64,000 nucleotides of DNA from assembly GCA_023014485.1 (NCBI GenBank), contig JAJOZX010005637.1, positions 1-64,000 on the forward strand, given 5' to 3'. The notes under the pieces are model-generated. The model saw only the letters and a program-made list of their open reading frames with translations. It made no database searches and was not told the origin of the DNA. The stretch comes from Bathynomus jamesi (taxonomy: Eukaryota > Arthropoda > Malacostraca > Isopoda > Cirolanidae). Below are positions 55,009 to 64,000 of this stretch, one piece after another. The translations under genes and the position numbers were made by a program. Every line of letters starts with the position of its first letter. Positions within the stretch are counted from its first letter, which is position 1.

Positions 55009-57603
55009 ATGTATTTTGATGTATATTTATTTTCAATATATTTAATTATTTAACAATTGTATATATATATTTCTCCTGTACTGCTATATTGAAGGTTATA
55101 CTCCATCGTTTGGTATTGTATTATTTTTTATTTTTTATTTTAGTTTAGTGCAGTAGAAGATAAAGTGTATGCATTTATTTTCAATATATTTAATTATTTA
55201 ATATAATTGTGTATATATATTTCTCCTGTACTGCTATAGTGATGGTTATACTCCATCGTTTTGTATTATATTATTTTTTATTTTATTTTTTTGATTATAT
55301 ATATATATTTCCTCGTTCATATTTCTTATAATATTATTATTTTTTATTGCATGTATTATTCCTTGTTTGATTGTTTATTTATTTTCTATATATTTCATGA
55401 AATTTATTCCAATAATTCGTCTAAATAAACAGAATGATGTAATGGTGTTTTATTTAATTCTTTTGGTTGTAAACGATATTATTATTTAATTATACCAAAT
55501 GGCTGGTTACGCCTTCTAAACCGACTGATGGATTTCTAAGCCAACTGTCAAGAATATATGCATTAATTAAATAAATAGCGCTATCTGGCAACTCAACCTG
55601 TACACCTGAACAAGCCATTTACGCCTTCTAAGCCAACTGGCGGATTTACACCTTATAAGAGCGGGCGTATTGTAACGGCAAATTTGTGTGCCAAAATCTC
55701 TTACGAAAAGAGGAGCAGAAATTTTAGTTTTAAGATTTTGTTGTTTAAATCTCTAAAGCAAGGTACAGTAGTTTAGAGTATGGTTATTGAAGAATATCAA
55801 TAGGTTTCTTGTTACAGGGTTAAAAATAAAAATGTTTCAGATTGTTTAATGTTCGTTCGATTTTTATTTTTGTATTCTCACGGGAAGAATATGACCCAGG
55901 ACAGCCTCGCGGTAAAGATTTATGGTAGGGTGGAGGAGCGGCCCTAGCTTCAAAGAGAAGGGAAAACAAGCTGGCCGGGTTCAGATGTAAAATGGTTTGT
56001 TTTCGCTTCGCTTCGTGGTTAAACTTTTGGAAAACAGGCTTCAAATCCACTTGTTAAATTGGACCATGACGTTGGTCATAAATTTGAGAAACCAAGTGGC
56101 TTCGAAGAAAGAACTTTATTTTAAGATTTTAAGGAAAAGGAGGAGCTTTATTTTTGGAAGGGAATGTCAATGTCCAATCAAAGGACAATGATTCTTGTAA
56201 CACCCAGTGAGGGAAAAGAAAAGCTCCTTCTTTCCTTATGTATGGATGAAAGCTTTCGTAGGGACGACCTAATGAAAATGTTTTTGATAGGTCATTCAGA
56301 ATATTGTAAGGCGGAGTCCTTGAAATTTTAAGGTGTAACTTAGATTTCTAAGTTAGTTGTAGTTCGGTCCTGTAAAGATAAAGTGGCTTGTAAAGAAGGA
56401 ATCTTTAGGCTCTGTGGCGTGATTGAGAATTTCTAAGTTGAGTTAAAACTTTCACGTTGTACTTAAAATTTGAATTGCCTTTGTTTTGTGCGAACTTAGT
56501 TGGAAGAGCTTAATGAATGTTAGCCGACAGACAAAGAATTTTGTGAAATTTCGTTTAATTTAATTTTGTTCAAATTAAATGTTAAACTGTAAGTTTGCGA
56601 CATATTAGGTTTCCTCAGGGAAGAGTCAATATCTTGTGTTGAAGTTGGTTCCCGTGGAAATCCGGGAAGGTAGTGTATGACCATTTAGTTATTGTGAGAA
56701 GTAATCTAATTTATTTGACGGACTTTTTTCCTGGAAGAATCTCCGGAACTCGCGCAGAACTGTTGAGAGTAAATTTCCCAAATTTTTGTAAGTAAACTAC
56801 TTTGTAAACTGCTTCTTAGATTACGAAATTTGAATTTAGTGCCGTTTCTAAAGTTACACGCAAATAAAAAACCCTCTGTATAAATGTTTTTTTTTTTTAG
56901 ACTTAAATACTTGCAAACATTTTCTTTAAATTAAGAATTTGATTTTTTTAAACAAAATTTGTAATCGCACATCCGCATATTTCTTTCAATTTATATCTTA
57001 ATTGGAGTGAAATTAAATAAACTTTATAAGAGGGAGTGTGTCGTTTCTATGCTACCTTGCAATAGGCCTCTCTTGTAAGCTGAGGGTAAATTAACATTGA
57101 AAGTTTGAAATTCAAAGTGGGCTTCAAGTAAGCCGAGGGAAACTACGCGTATAAAATTGAAAGGCCATCCGAGTGGATAGGTAGAATCATCCTGAAATAA
57201 ATGAACCACGCGCGTACGAAATAAGTGCAATCGGAAAAGGGTGTGCACCACATAAATGAAGGGGTTGCGCACAACAGGCGCTCAGATGAAGTCTTAATAT
57301 GTGCTTGGCTTCAGCCAGGCGAATACCCTTCCTCCTTCTCCTTCTCCTCCTCTCTGTCTCTTGGGGGATAACTCCGCCTCCAAGTTGCATAACCCCTTGT
57401 TGCTCTTGCAACATTCCCTCTCCCCTTTGTTGCACAACCCTTCCCCTTCATTGCATAACACCCCTCCCCCTTCATTGCATAACCCTTTGCAACATTCCCC
57501 CTCCCTTGTTTAATAACCATTTGCAACATCTTGCAACATTACTCAACAATTGCAATTGCATTGCAACATTCCTGCACTCTCCCATTTTTCGCTCATACTA
57601 CTT
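55009..57603. repeat. Terminal repeat region of the Polinton, end AGTAGTATGAGCG (inverted)
   Basis: The outer end at 57,603 reads CATTTTTCGCTCATACTACT on the plus strand, the complement of AGTAGTATGAGCGAAAAATG, matching the left terminus of the 18.8-kb element (AGTAGCATGGGCGAAAAATG). Inward it shares AACTCCGCCTCCAAGTTGCA (57,371) and CCCCTTGTTGCTCTTGCAAC (57,394). A single unit of the 74-bp repeat lies at 55,547-55,600 and a unit of the ~170-bp repeat at 55,405-55,510. The middle (55,650-57,280) is unique sequence without a gene, including a near-tandem duplication at 55,010-55,280 (ATATATTTCTCCTGTACTGC twice, 145 bp apart). Confidence 0.7.
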
Positions 57604-58524
57604 ACTCAAGCATACAAATGGCCGCTCAAAAGTGACAGATAGTGCACACGCTGACCTTTACTGCACATTTAATATTTCGCAGTTTCGTCTTACTCGCCTT
57701 TATCAATGGTTCAGGCATATTTACAGTTGGCCTGCTGCCATGTTTTTAAAATGCTGGGACATGTTCAGAATCTTTAAAACTGAGTTTCTTATCTTTAGGC
57801 ATTAGATTAACTTTAGAATTTGAAGACTAGCGCGCAGTTGTTAACTGAAAATATTTTAATATTTTGTCATGCATTCTTAGGTTTTATATAGTGAGAGCTT
57901 TAAAAATGTACGTCTTGTTTATTTGGTTCTATTGACTTGTTACATATTTCTTTGGGGAGTTTAAGATTCAAGAACAAATGTTTATACTTCATAAATAAAC
58001 ACGTAATATTGCATTAACACTTGTATAAGTTATTAATGTTTTTATTAGCAATCGTAGGCTTAGGAAGACATGCATGAAATCATTTAACTTCATTTTTTAT
58101 TTGACGTGGGCAATTTTCTCCCGTTACCTAGACTAAAATATGTACGCAGAAATCTGGAGAGTTTTGACCACAGTCAGATTTCCAATAATCCTGCTTACGT
58201 CATGGCCGATCACGCAATAATAATTGCGCTTGTTCACGTTAAGTATTGGTTTATTCGCTTCACGAGTATAGCAAAGAATAGGAAAGATAATTTTACTCAT
58301 ACTTATACATACAGTATACTTTCAGAATGCTTTTTCTATACTTATACTCGTATTTGTAAATGTATTTCTATACCTACACTCGTAAATAAATGTATTTATT
58401 TCTATATGTATATCTATACCTTCATTTGTTTCTATACTTACACCATAAAAAGGCCGCATAGTAATGAAGAAGGGACTGCAAAGATCTTTTGGTGTATGTT
58501 GACCATTGAGCATAGAAATGGCAA
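57604..58524. other. Sequence outside the terminus; two short frames of unknown origin
   Basis: 57,610-57,805 has an open stretch (LTRLYQWFRHIYSWPAAMFL) and 58,106-58,290 another (VRRNLESFDHSQISNNPAYV, then MADHAIIIALVHVKYWFIRF). Neither is recognisable, and both are short. The rest is AT rich. Confidence 0.35.
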
Positions 58525-58827
58525 ATGTATAAATATTTAATGGACCCCACCATACAATGGACCGATACAGGTGAGATCATTGTGGAAGGAGCAAAGGTAC
58601 AGGGATCGAATATCGTAGACATCGTCCATGATCTGGTGAGAAAGTGGGATAGGCCCTCACCATCAGGATGGAAGCATATTAAAGCAAGACTACAAATAAA
58701 TGTCCCCAAAACAATGATAGGAAATCTGAACAGGTTAAAAGACTTGGAACATGCATCGCACGTGACACAATTGAAGACGCCATCACCCCCGGCGGTAATA
58801 CCTCTGAAGAGGAGAAAGAAGAGTTAA
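58525..58827 (+). pseudogene. Polinton hypothetical protein (PW-like), C-terminal half
   Basis: The frame MYKYLMDPTIQWTDTGEIIV continues with VEGAKVQGSNIVDIVHDLVR and GWKHIKARLQINVPKTMIGN. I recognise the GSxIVDLVxDxxR and NVPxxLIxN segments as the C-terminal domain of the Polinton protein whose N-terminal half lies at 49,991-50,436 on the minus strand. The residues before the W (MYKYLMDP) resemble LSLYNLLNE at the broken end of that half. The frame has lost its own N-terminus, so the gene was split by rearrangement, or this is a second copy. The tail PPAVIPLKRRKKS may be a nuclear-localisation-like basic end. Confidence 0.6.
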
Positions 58828-58867
58828 ACAACGATCAACCCTACCCACGTGCCTCTAAAATGCGCAA

Positions 58868-59926
58868 ATGGTTAACATATTAAGACGTCGCTATTATGAT
58901 ATTTTTAGCCCAGCCTCCTACGGAGGCGTAGATAGACTGTACAGAAGTGTTTACGGAGTAGAGAAAAAAGATGTTGAGAGTTTTTTGCGAGAGCAGGATG
59001 CTTATACACTTCATAAACCTGTGAGAAAAAGGTTTAAAACAACCAAGACAACAGCTGCTTCGATTGACTCTATTTGGCAAGCAGATTTAACAGACATGCA
59101 AAGATAATCACTGTATAACGATGGGTACCGCTACATCCTATTCATAATAGATGTATTTTCTAGATATCTGTGGCTAATTCCTCTGAAAAATAAATCGCCT
59201 GAAACAGTTGCTAAAGCCACCAAAACGTTAATGTTGAAAGAAAACAGGGTTCCTGGCTATTTTTTGTACGGATATGGGGAACGAATTTATAGACCGAGCT
59301 TTTCAGAACATGTTGACAGAGTTTAATGTCAGCTACTACACTACCAATTCTATACATAAGGCTTCTTTAGCTGAAAGAGTTCAACGTACCATAAAGGAAC
59401 GCATGCACCGCTATTTTACACATAAAAACACACAGATTTCTAGGCATTCTGGAATCATTGGCCTCATCCTACAACCGCTCACACCATCGCACGATTAGGA
59501 CAACACCTAACGAAGTTTTAGAAAGAGGTGCGCGCACAGAGGTGAGAAGCTATGGAACACCACCACCACACTCTGCTCGTTTCAAAATCAATGATTATGT
59601 AAGGCTGTCGCGTTCAGGAAATAAATTCGCGAAGGGATTTGAGCAAGGATGGACACGCGAGATTTTTAAAGTTAAGGCTATGAAATCTAAACACGAGATA
59701 ATGTTGTATTACATAGATTTGAATGGGGAAGAAATCACAGGAGGCTTTTACTGCGAGGAATTGCAGAAAGTGACATTTAAATTAGGAAAAAAATGTGTTT
59801 ATAATTGAGAAAATTTTAGGAAGCAAAGGTTCAGGAAAGAGAAAAATGTACCTGGTGAAATGGCTAGGATATCCAGAAAGCTTCAACACCTATATAAAAG
59901 CTGATGCAATAATGAAGCTTAAATAG
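58868..59926 (+). pseudogene. Polinton integrase (retroviral-type DDE) with C-terminal chromodomain
   Basis: The first frame (58,868-59,107) reads YYDIFSPASYGGVDRLYRSV, KDVESFLREQDAYTLHKPVR and IDSIWQADLTDMQ, the last holding the first catalytic aspartate. A TAA follows at 59,105. After the stop, DGYRYILFIIDVFSRYLWLI and PLKNKSPETVAKATKT continue. A frameshift near 59,275 leads to GNEFIDRAFQNMLTEFNV, near the expected second aspartate, and SLAERVQRTIKERMHRYFTH with the third acidic residue (E). Another frameshift near 59,460 leads to NRSHHRTIRTTPNEVLERGA and FKINDYVRLSRSGNKFAKGF. Then 59,803-59,926 in a third frame encodes a chromodomain (KMYLVKWLGYPESFNTYIKA). The integrase would insert the element into chromatin; this copy is dead. 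Confidence 0.85.
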
Positions 59927-59934
59927 TATGCAAC

Positions 59935-60297
59935 ATGGCGCCTAACCATTTCTACGTCACACTCCCGTCCTCCTCGTCCCTATCTGTACACCCTAACAAC
60001 ACACTAGCCAACTTTGTAACAGAACTCCACAGACCCATTGAATTGGGTCGTGATACGTATGAGGTGGGTATATGCGAAATACAGTTGAATACCCTTTTTT
60101 TAATTATTGATTATAAAGAATCCATTTTTACGATTCTTAGAGACTGTAATGAGTGTGAAAAAGCCGGGGTAACTCGGGATGAAACCATGCGTACAGCCCT
60201 GACTGAGAATGCATGGTATTACAGTACAGAAGTAACACTAGGACCGTGTCACTATGGAGATGAATTACGACAACCCTCCATATATATGATGAAATAA
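59935..60297 (+). pseudogene. Polinton minor-capsid (penton-like) protein, N-terminal fragment
   Basis: Starts MAPNHFYVTLPSSSSLSVHP, then NNTLANFVTELHRPIELGRD and TYEVGICEIQLNT. I recognise this FYVTLPSxxS...NTLxxFxxxLxxPIxLxxxxEVGLxEI start from Polinton proteins assigned as penton-like minor capsid proteins. Only about 120 codons remain before a stop at 60,295; the family is longer. It follows the integrase by 9 bp, in the same direction. The homology-like part fades after about residue 60. Confidence 0.6.
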
Positions 60298-60396
60298 TCC
60301 AGAACAGTGCTCTTTCTCCTAATGACAGGCACATTAAATAAATAACAAGTTTACGAATAATTGGCTACAAAAAATAAAATTACAGGCACATAATTA

Positions 60397-60632
60397 CTTA
60401 CATTTCTACGGCAGTCCCTTGCGTCGGATCGTAAGGAGCGTCATTGCAAATATCATCAACGGTTTGCGTTGGAAATAATCCATCCCGGTCAGCCGCGTTA
60501 AAAAGATTAATTGTGGACAACGCTACAATGTCACCATCTTGATATAAATCCGGTAAACTGTAAAGTTCTTGATTCATGGCGGAGGGAATGTTTATTCACT
60601 GGTGAAAATAACTGAAAATATTTCCTTTTATA
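60397..60632 (-). promoter_or_regulatory. TATA box, start codon and splice-donor-like site of a short minus-strand exon
   Basis: On the minus strand CCTATAAAAGGAAATATT (TATAAAAGG at 60,632-60,624) precedes an ATG at 60,577 by about 50 bp, with TCA-type initiator words 20-30 bp after the TATA box. The frame MNQELYSLPDLYQDGDIVAL runs 59 codons and its last codons contain GTAAGTAA, a strong splice-donor match, just before its stop at 60,398. This fits the first exon of a spliced gene. I recognise no protein family, and no second exon was found. Confidence 0.4.
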
Positions 60633-60689
60633 GGCATGATCCCTAAGCACTACTCCAAAAGACTAATAGACGGTTCGTAAGTTTGATGA

Positions 60690-61022
60690 TTGGTTGTCAA
60701 TGTAACTGGGCGGGCTATGATAAATTTGCGTACCAATCGTAACACCTATATTACGGGCCCACGCTTTGGACGTCCTGATTGGTCGAATAATAGTGTCTTT
60801 ATCTTCTCTCCATAGATTTAATGCTCACATCGTGTATTGCCACTTGCAATCTCTACCTTGACAATATTTGCATTAATATTTGCGCCCATACTATTCTCGG
60901 TTTTCTCATTTTAGAACCCACACCTTTATGCAATATCCCTCGCCCCTTTACAACATTGATCAACATTTGCCATCTCTATCACGACAATATTTTACATTAT
61001 TATTATTTGCGGTCATACTACT
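60690..61022. repeat. Second Polinton-type terminus, end CATACTACT
   Basis: ATTATTTGCGGTCATACTACT ends at 61,022, close to the consensus CGCTCATACTACT seen at 57,603. The preceding 200 bp has the same TTGCAAC/ACAACATT-style composition (CCTTTACAACATTGATCAAC, CATTTGCCATCTC). A second ATTTGCGCCCATACTATTC occurs at 60,881. The match is weaker than between the other termini, so a related but different element is likely. Confidence 0.45.
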
Positions 61023-61144
61023 CGATCCTCAACTGTGGTTCATGTATTCGGCTTGACTTTTTACCTGCCAATTCTCGCGTAGGAGTGTGATTAAAGTGTG
61101 TTCAGCTCGTGAAAATGAATGTCTGGTTGGGTTGGTAGATAAAT

Positions 61145-61362
61145 GGGTGCCCTAGGTATCCTAGTGGTTAAGACGCTGGGGTGTTGATCGGTGGTTGAGA
61201 GATCGAATCCGGATGGTGGCATTGTAATTTCTTGGTACATACAATCCCCGATGAGCCGGGTGTACCTATGTGAAGTGGAGAGTAAAAGAAGCCAACTCAC
61301 CACGTCATCCTCGAAAGGAGGGGCGATAAGCTTGACCTTCGTGTTAAAAATAGGGACCGCAT
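61145..61362 (+). repeat. tRNA-derived SINE sharing its 3' tail with the CR1/L2-like LINE
   Basis: The head GTATCCTAGTGGTTAAGACG is a typical pol III A box of tRNA-derived SINEs, and GTTGAGAGATCGAATCC is the B box, about 35 bp apart. The body then reads ATCCCCGATGAGCCGGGTGT-type (61,242), GTGGAGAGTAAAAGAAGCCA and GGGGCGATAAGCTTGACCTT, matching the LINE tail at 11,095-11,240 (minus strand) and 45,530-45,640 over about 105 bp. SINEs that borrow a LINE tail are mobilised by that LINE, which is established for other animals. Confidence 0.8.
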
Positions 61363-61580
61363 GTACTATTTTGATTCACTCGGGACTCAGTACTTGTGGG
61401 ATGTACCGTTTTCTTTTCGATCCATTTTTATATTTTTTTAAAAATTTTTGCTGTGACTACAACCATCACAAACAAACTCGGTAAATGAGTTCCAATATAC
61501 TTCTGAAAAATTAAAGCTATGAATATTATATCCATATAGAATAAACAAAACTTTCTTTCTGTGTGTGTGTCTTCAGTTTT

Positions 61581-61659
<79 letters not shown>

Positions 61660-61940
61660 GAACAATGAATAATTCCTATAATCTTTATATTCAATTATTC
61701 ATTTTTACATAAGGACCAAACTCGCATAACGCAAGTTATCTGTTATTCAGTTCATACGTCCATATCCTTTCTTGACCTTTATCTTGTGTTATTTTTTTTA
61801 ATTGTTCCCTCGCAAGATACTCGTCATGCTGACGCACGTGTTCGAATTCCGCTGACCAACACGGAAGGCGGGCATCTAATTACGAAACCTCTCTTGTTTA
61901 CTTCTAATTCAAAAGCATGATTATGTTATATATCGTTATG
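61363..61940. other. Spacer with (CT)n-(TA)n microsatellite
   Basis: (GT)n at 61,560-61,570, (CT)n at 61,585-61,613 and (TA)n at 61,613-61,656. No gene seen. Confidence 0.5.
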
Positions 61941-63771
61941 CGTGTTATATATATATATATATATATATGCCCATGTACTTTGTGTTAAATCTTAAAATAA
62001 TAGTTATCCTAATGTAAATATGAAACACTGTAAACTATAGTTAACTGTGGTCAATTGTAATTAACTATAATGATTTAATATGATGTAATTGATGTACTTT
62101 AATGAAACTATAATTAACGATAATAAATAAATGTGAATTAAGTGGTAATTATAATCATAGTTATAGCAAACCAAAATTACAATATACTCAATGTCCGACT
62201 CGACATTATGTCGCCATTAGGAATGTATACGCGGCGATATTTTTATTATTTTTTATTTTTTTATTTTTTTTTTTCGTTGGGATAAATTTTTGATGTGCTT
62301 TCGACTTTGCCAAATAATTGGCGACTTGTTCTTTTTAAAATTTCTTAATAATTTTCTTAGATTTAGCTCAATAATGAATCCTGATTAAAAGTTGCAGTGT
62401 TCATGTTTTGTATACATTCTCTCTTCTTTATAAAAGATGAAGTCATGTCTTGCCTAAGCATTTAATTGTAAATCTTAAACCTTTAATTTTTGCTCATATG
62501 CATATCTTAGTATAAAGATGCATAGTTCAATTTCCACTTCTAATTAACTCGGCGGATCAGGAAAACAGCAGATCTGAAAATACGCGGTTTAAAATGAAAA
62601 TATGGCTTCCGCTTCCTATATCCTGTTTATCTGTTTAACCATTGTCACAACAAAAAAATTTACTTTATTTTTAACTATTGTGCAAAAATAATACAGCCTT
62701 TTCAACATTTAATAATGATGATGTTAGTAGAATCGGGGTATATAAACCCACATAATTTCTTCCATGTTCATTCAAAATTAGACTCAAAGGCTGAGCACTA
62801 CCTGTACATTTTAGCAGTAAATTACAGTAAGAAAGTCTTTATCTTCTCCTTCGAGCCTTGCTCTCTTCAGAGAACTTAGTCATTAAAATTTCACGATACA
62901 TTATAAGAAGAATCAGGGAATCTTCAAAGAATTTAGTAAGCCTCCCAGAATCCTCCGAGCCACTATAGAAAACTCGGAGAATAGTATAAAAGAAACTACT
63001 GCAAGTAACAAATCCGTTGCTGCCACCTAACTAGAACCCCCGTCGACTTCGAACCAACCCAGGCCATAGACGGAGGGGTTAACATATATATATATATATA
63101 TATAATATATATATATTATATATATATATATATGGATTTTAAATTCAGTTTTATTTTCACTAGCCAAAGTAATTTTATTCAATTCCAATTGTTGAGTACT
63201 TCCAAAGTACATATGTGTTAATTTTGATAAAAAAAATGTATAATAAAAATTAATAATAATAAACATTTCCATTTTTTAATTTACATTCATTCATTTCAAT
63301 AACAGAGAAAATAACTATGAAGAAGATACCATGCAAATTACACGCAAAGAAACATGACATATAAACAACGAAGTTAATAAAATATAAAAACATTTATATA
63401 CAGTAACAGAAAAACAAACGCATGAGAGAGAAAGTAGGATAATGTGTGTCTTTGAGTGAAAGTTTGTTACCGCGTTCCAATGTGATCAGTTTGCGGTCTT
63501 CAAAAAACTTCGGGCTAGACAGGTGTGAGCCTTATGGGTTCTTGCCTCCACTCCTTCTCTTCTCAACATAATGTGAAAATAAACGATATTCTATGAGAAT
63601 AATTGTTTATTACCAAATTTAATATACAGTTTAGTATATCTACGGTATATTATTAAACCTGTTTTCATATGAGAAATTTAATATAAATGTGTGTGTGTGT
63701 ATAGATTTCTCAAATTGAAAGAATTAATATGAACGATAAAATGTATGAAATTGTGAAGACACATCTTGTGT

Positions 63772-63775
<4 letters not shown>
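61941..63775. other. AT-rich spacer, no gene seen
   Basis: (TA)n at 61,948-61,968 and 63,085-63,133. A block with repeated TAACTATAATGA/TTAACTGTGGTC words spans 62,025-62,160. The short frames here are low-complexity or A+T driven. No RNA gene found. Confidence 0.45.
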
Positions 63776-63827
<52 letters not shown>

Positions 63828-64000
63828 CTGTTGTTTCGTGCGTTGGTCTCTCCACACGGAGGTCAAGCTGGTGGCCTCGCCTCTAGGTCTGGCTTGGTGG
63901 AGGAGCGAGTTGCTTTCTTGCGCTCTCCACCGTACATAGCCAGGCACGCCCGGTTCATCTGGTACCGTCCTGAGCCAGGCATCCAGTCTTCTCTTGAAGA
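63776..64000 (-). repeat. CR1/L2-like LINE 3' end, continuing past the window
   Basis: (TA)n at 63,776-63,822 is followed by GTTTCGTGCGTTGGTCTCTC and then the minus-strand LINE tail (CGCTCTCCACCGTACATAGC). The last bases encode RRLDAWLRTVPDEPGV-like residues on the minus strand, as at 11,230-11,280. The body of the copy lies to the right, outside the window. Confidence 0.75.

Noticed and set aside
57604..58524. Host gene exon between the two Polinton parts (for example YQWFRHIYSWPAAMFL or PAYVMADHAIIIALVHV)
   Set aside because: The frames are short, have no clear splice signals or known domain, and could be chance or decayed repeat.
61145..61215. A genuine tRNA gene
   Set aside because: A and B boxes are present, but acceptor stem pairing is not visible and the head is fused to a LINE tail, so it is a SINE.

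Overview
The window reads as a piece of an animal genome with no recognisable host gene. It is an AT-rich mosaic of transposable elements, most of them decayed and many nested inside one another. The mix is Polinton/Maverick genes, a Penelope-like element with a GIY-YIG endonuclease, CR1/L2-like and jockey/I-like LINEs, several IS630-Tc1-mariner families, piggyBac, hAT-type MITEs and very long (TA)n arrays. That points to an invertebrate, most likely an arthropod and perhaps a crustacean. This is an inference from repeat content only. No rRNA gene, CRISPR array or bacterial operon was seen.

Layout: 0-5 kb holds two decayed transposon-type genes and two MITEs. 5-11 kb has a mariner scrap, SINE heads, a jockey-like LINE 3' fragment and two 200-bp perfect-hairpin repeats. 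11.1-13.3 kb and 32.1-33.8 kb are two halves of one minus-strand LINE. Between them, at 13,314-32,137, sits an 18.8-kb element with 1.6-2.1-kb terminal inverted repeats that start with AG and are flanked by GTCACA/GACACA. Removing it and one 6-bp duplication puts the LINE reading frame back in register. Inside it are CR1-like LINE pieces in opposite orientations, two transposons carrying DDE transposase remnants, a mariner and a 2.6-kb unclassified DNA transposon, but no Polinton gene that I can see.

33.8-49 kb is a chain of repeats: a third transposon of the GGGTGG-TIR type (34.7-36.0 kb), two Penelope-like copies (the second interrupted by a piggyBac that itself holds a Tc1 fragment), a LINE copy interrupted by a hAT MITE, four more MITEs and a CR1-like LINE.

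50-61 kb holds Polinton genes. A packaging-ATPase homologue, a short basic core-like protein and the front half of another Polinton protein lie on the minus strand. A compact run of unrecognised plus-strand ORFs follows, interrupted by a LINE, then a terminal repeat (ends 57,603) of the same type as the repeats of the 18.8-kb element. Beyond it lie the back half of the split protein, an integrase-chromodomain pseudogene and a minor-capsid-like fragment, before a second terminus-like sequence at about 61,022. The 18.8-kb element is best read as a gutted, non-autonomous Polinton whose interior has been filled by other repeats.

The last 3 kb holds a tRNA-headed SINE whose tail matches the 3' end of the interrupted LINE, simple repeats, and the 3' end of another copy of that LINE.
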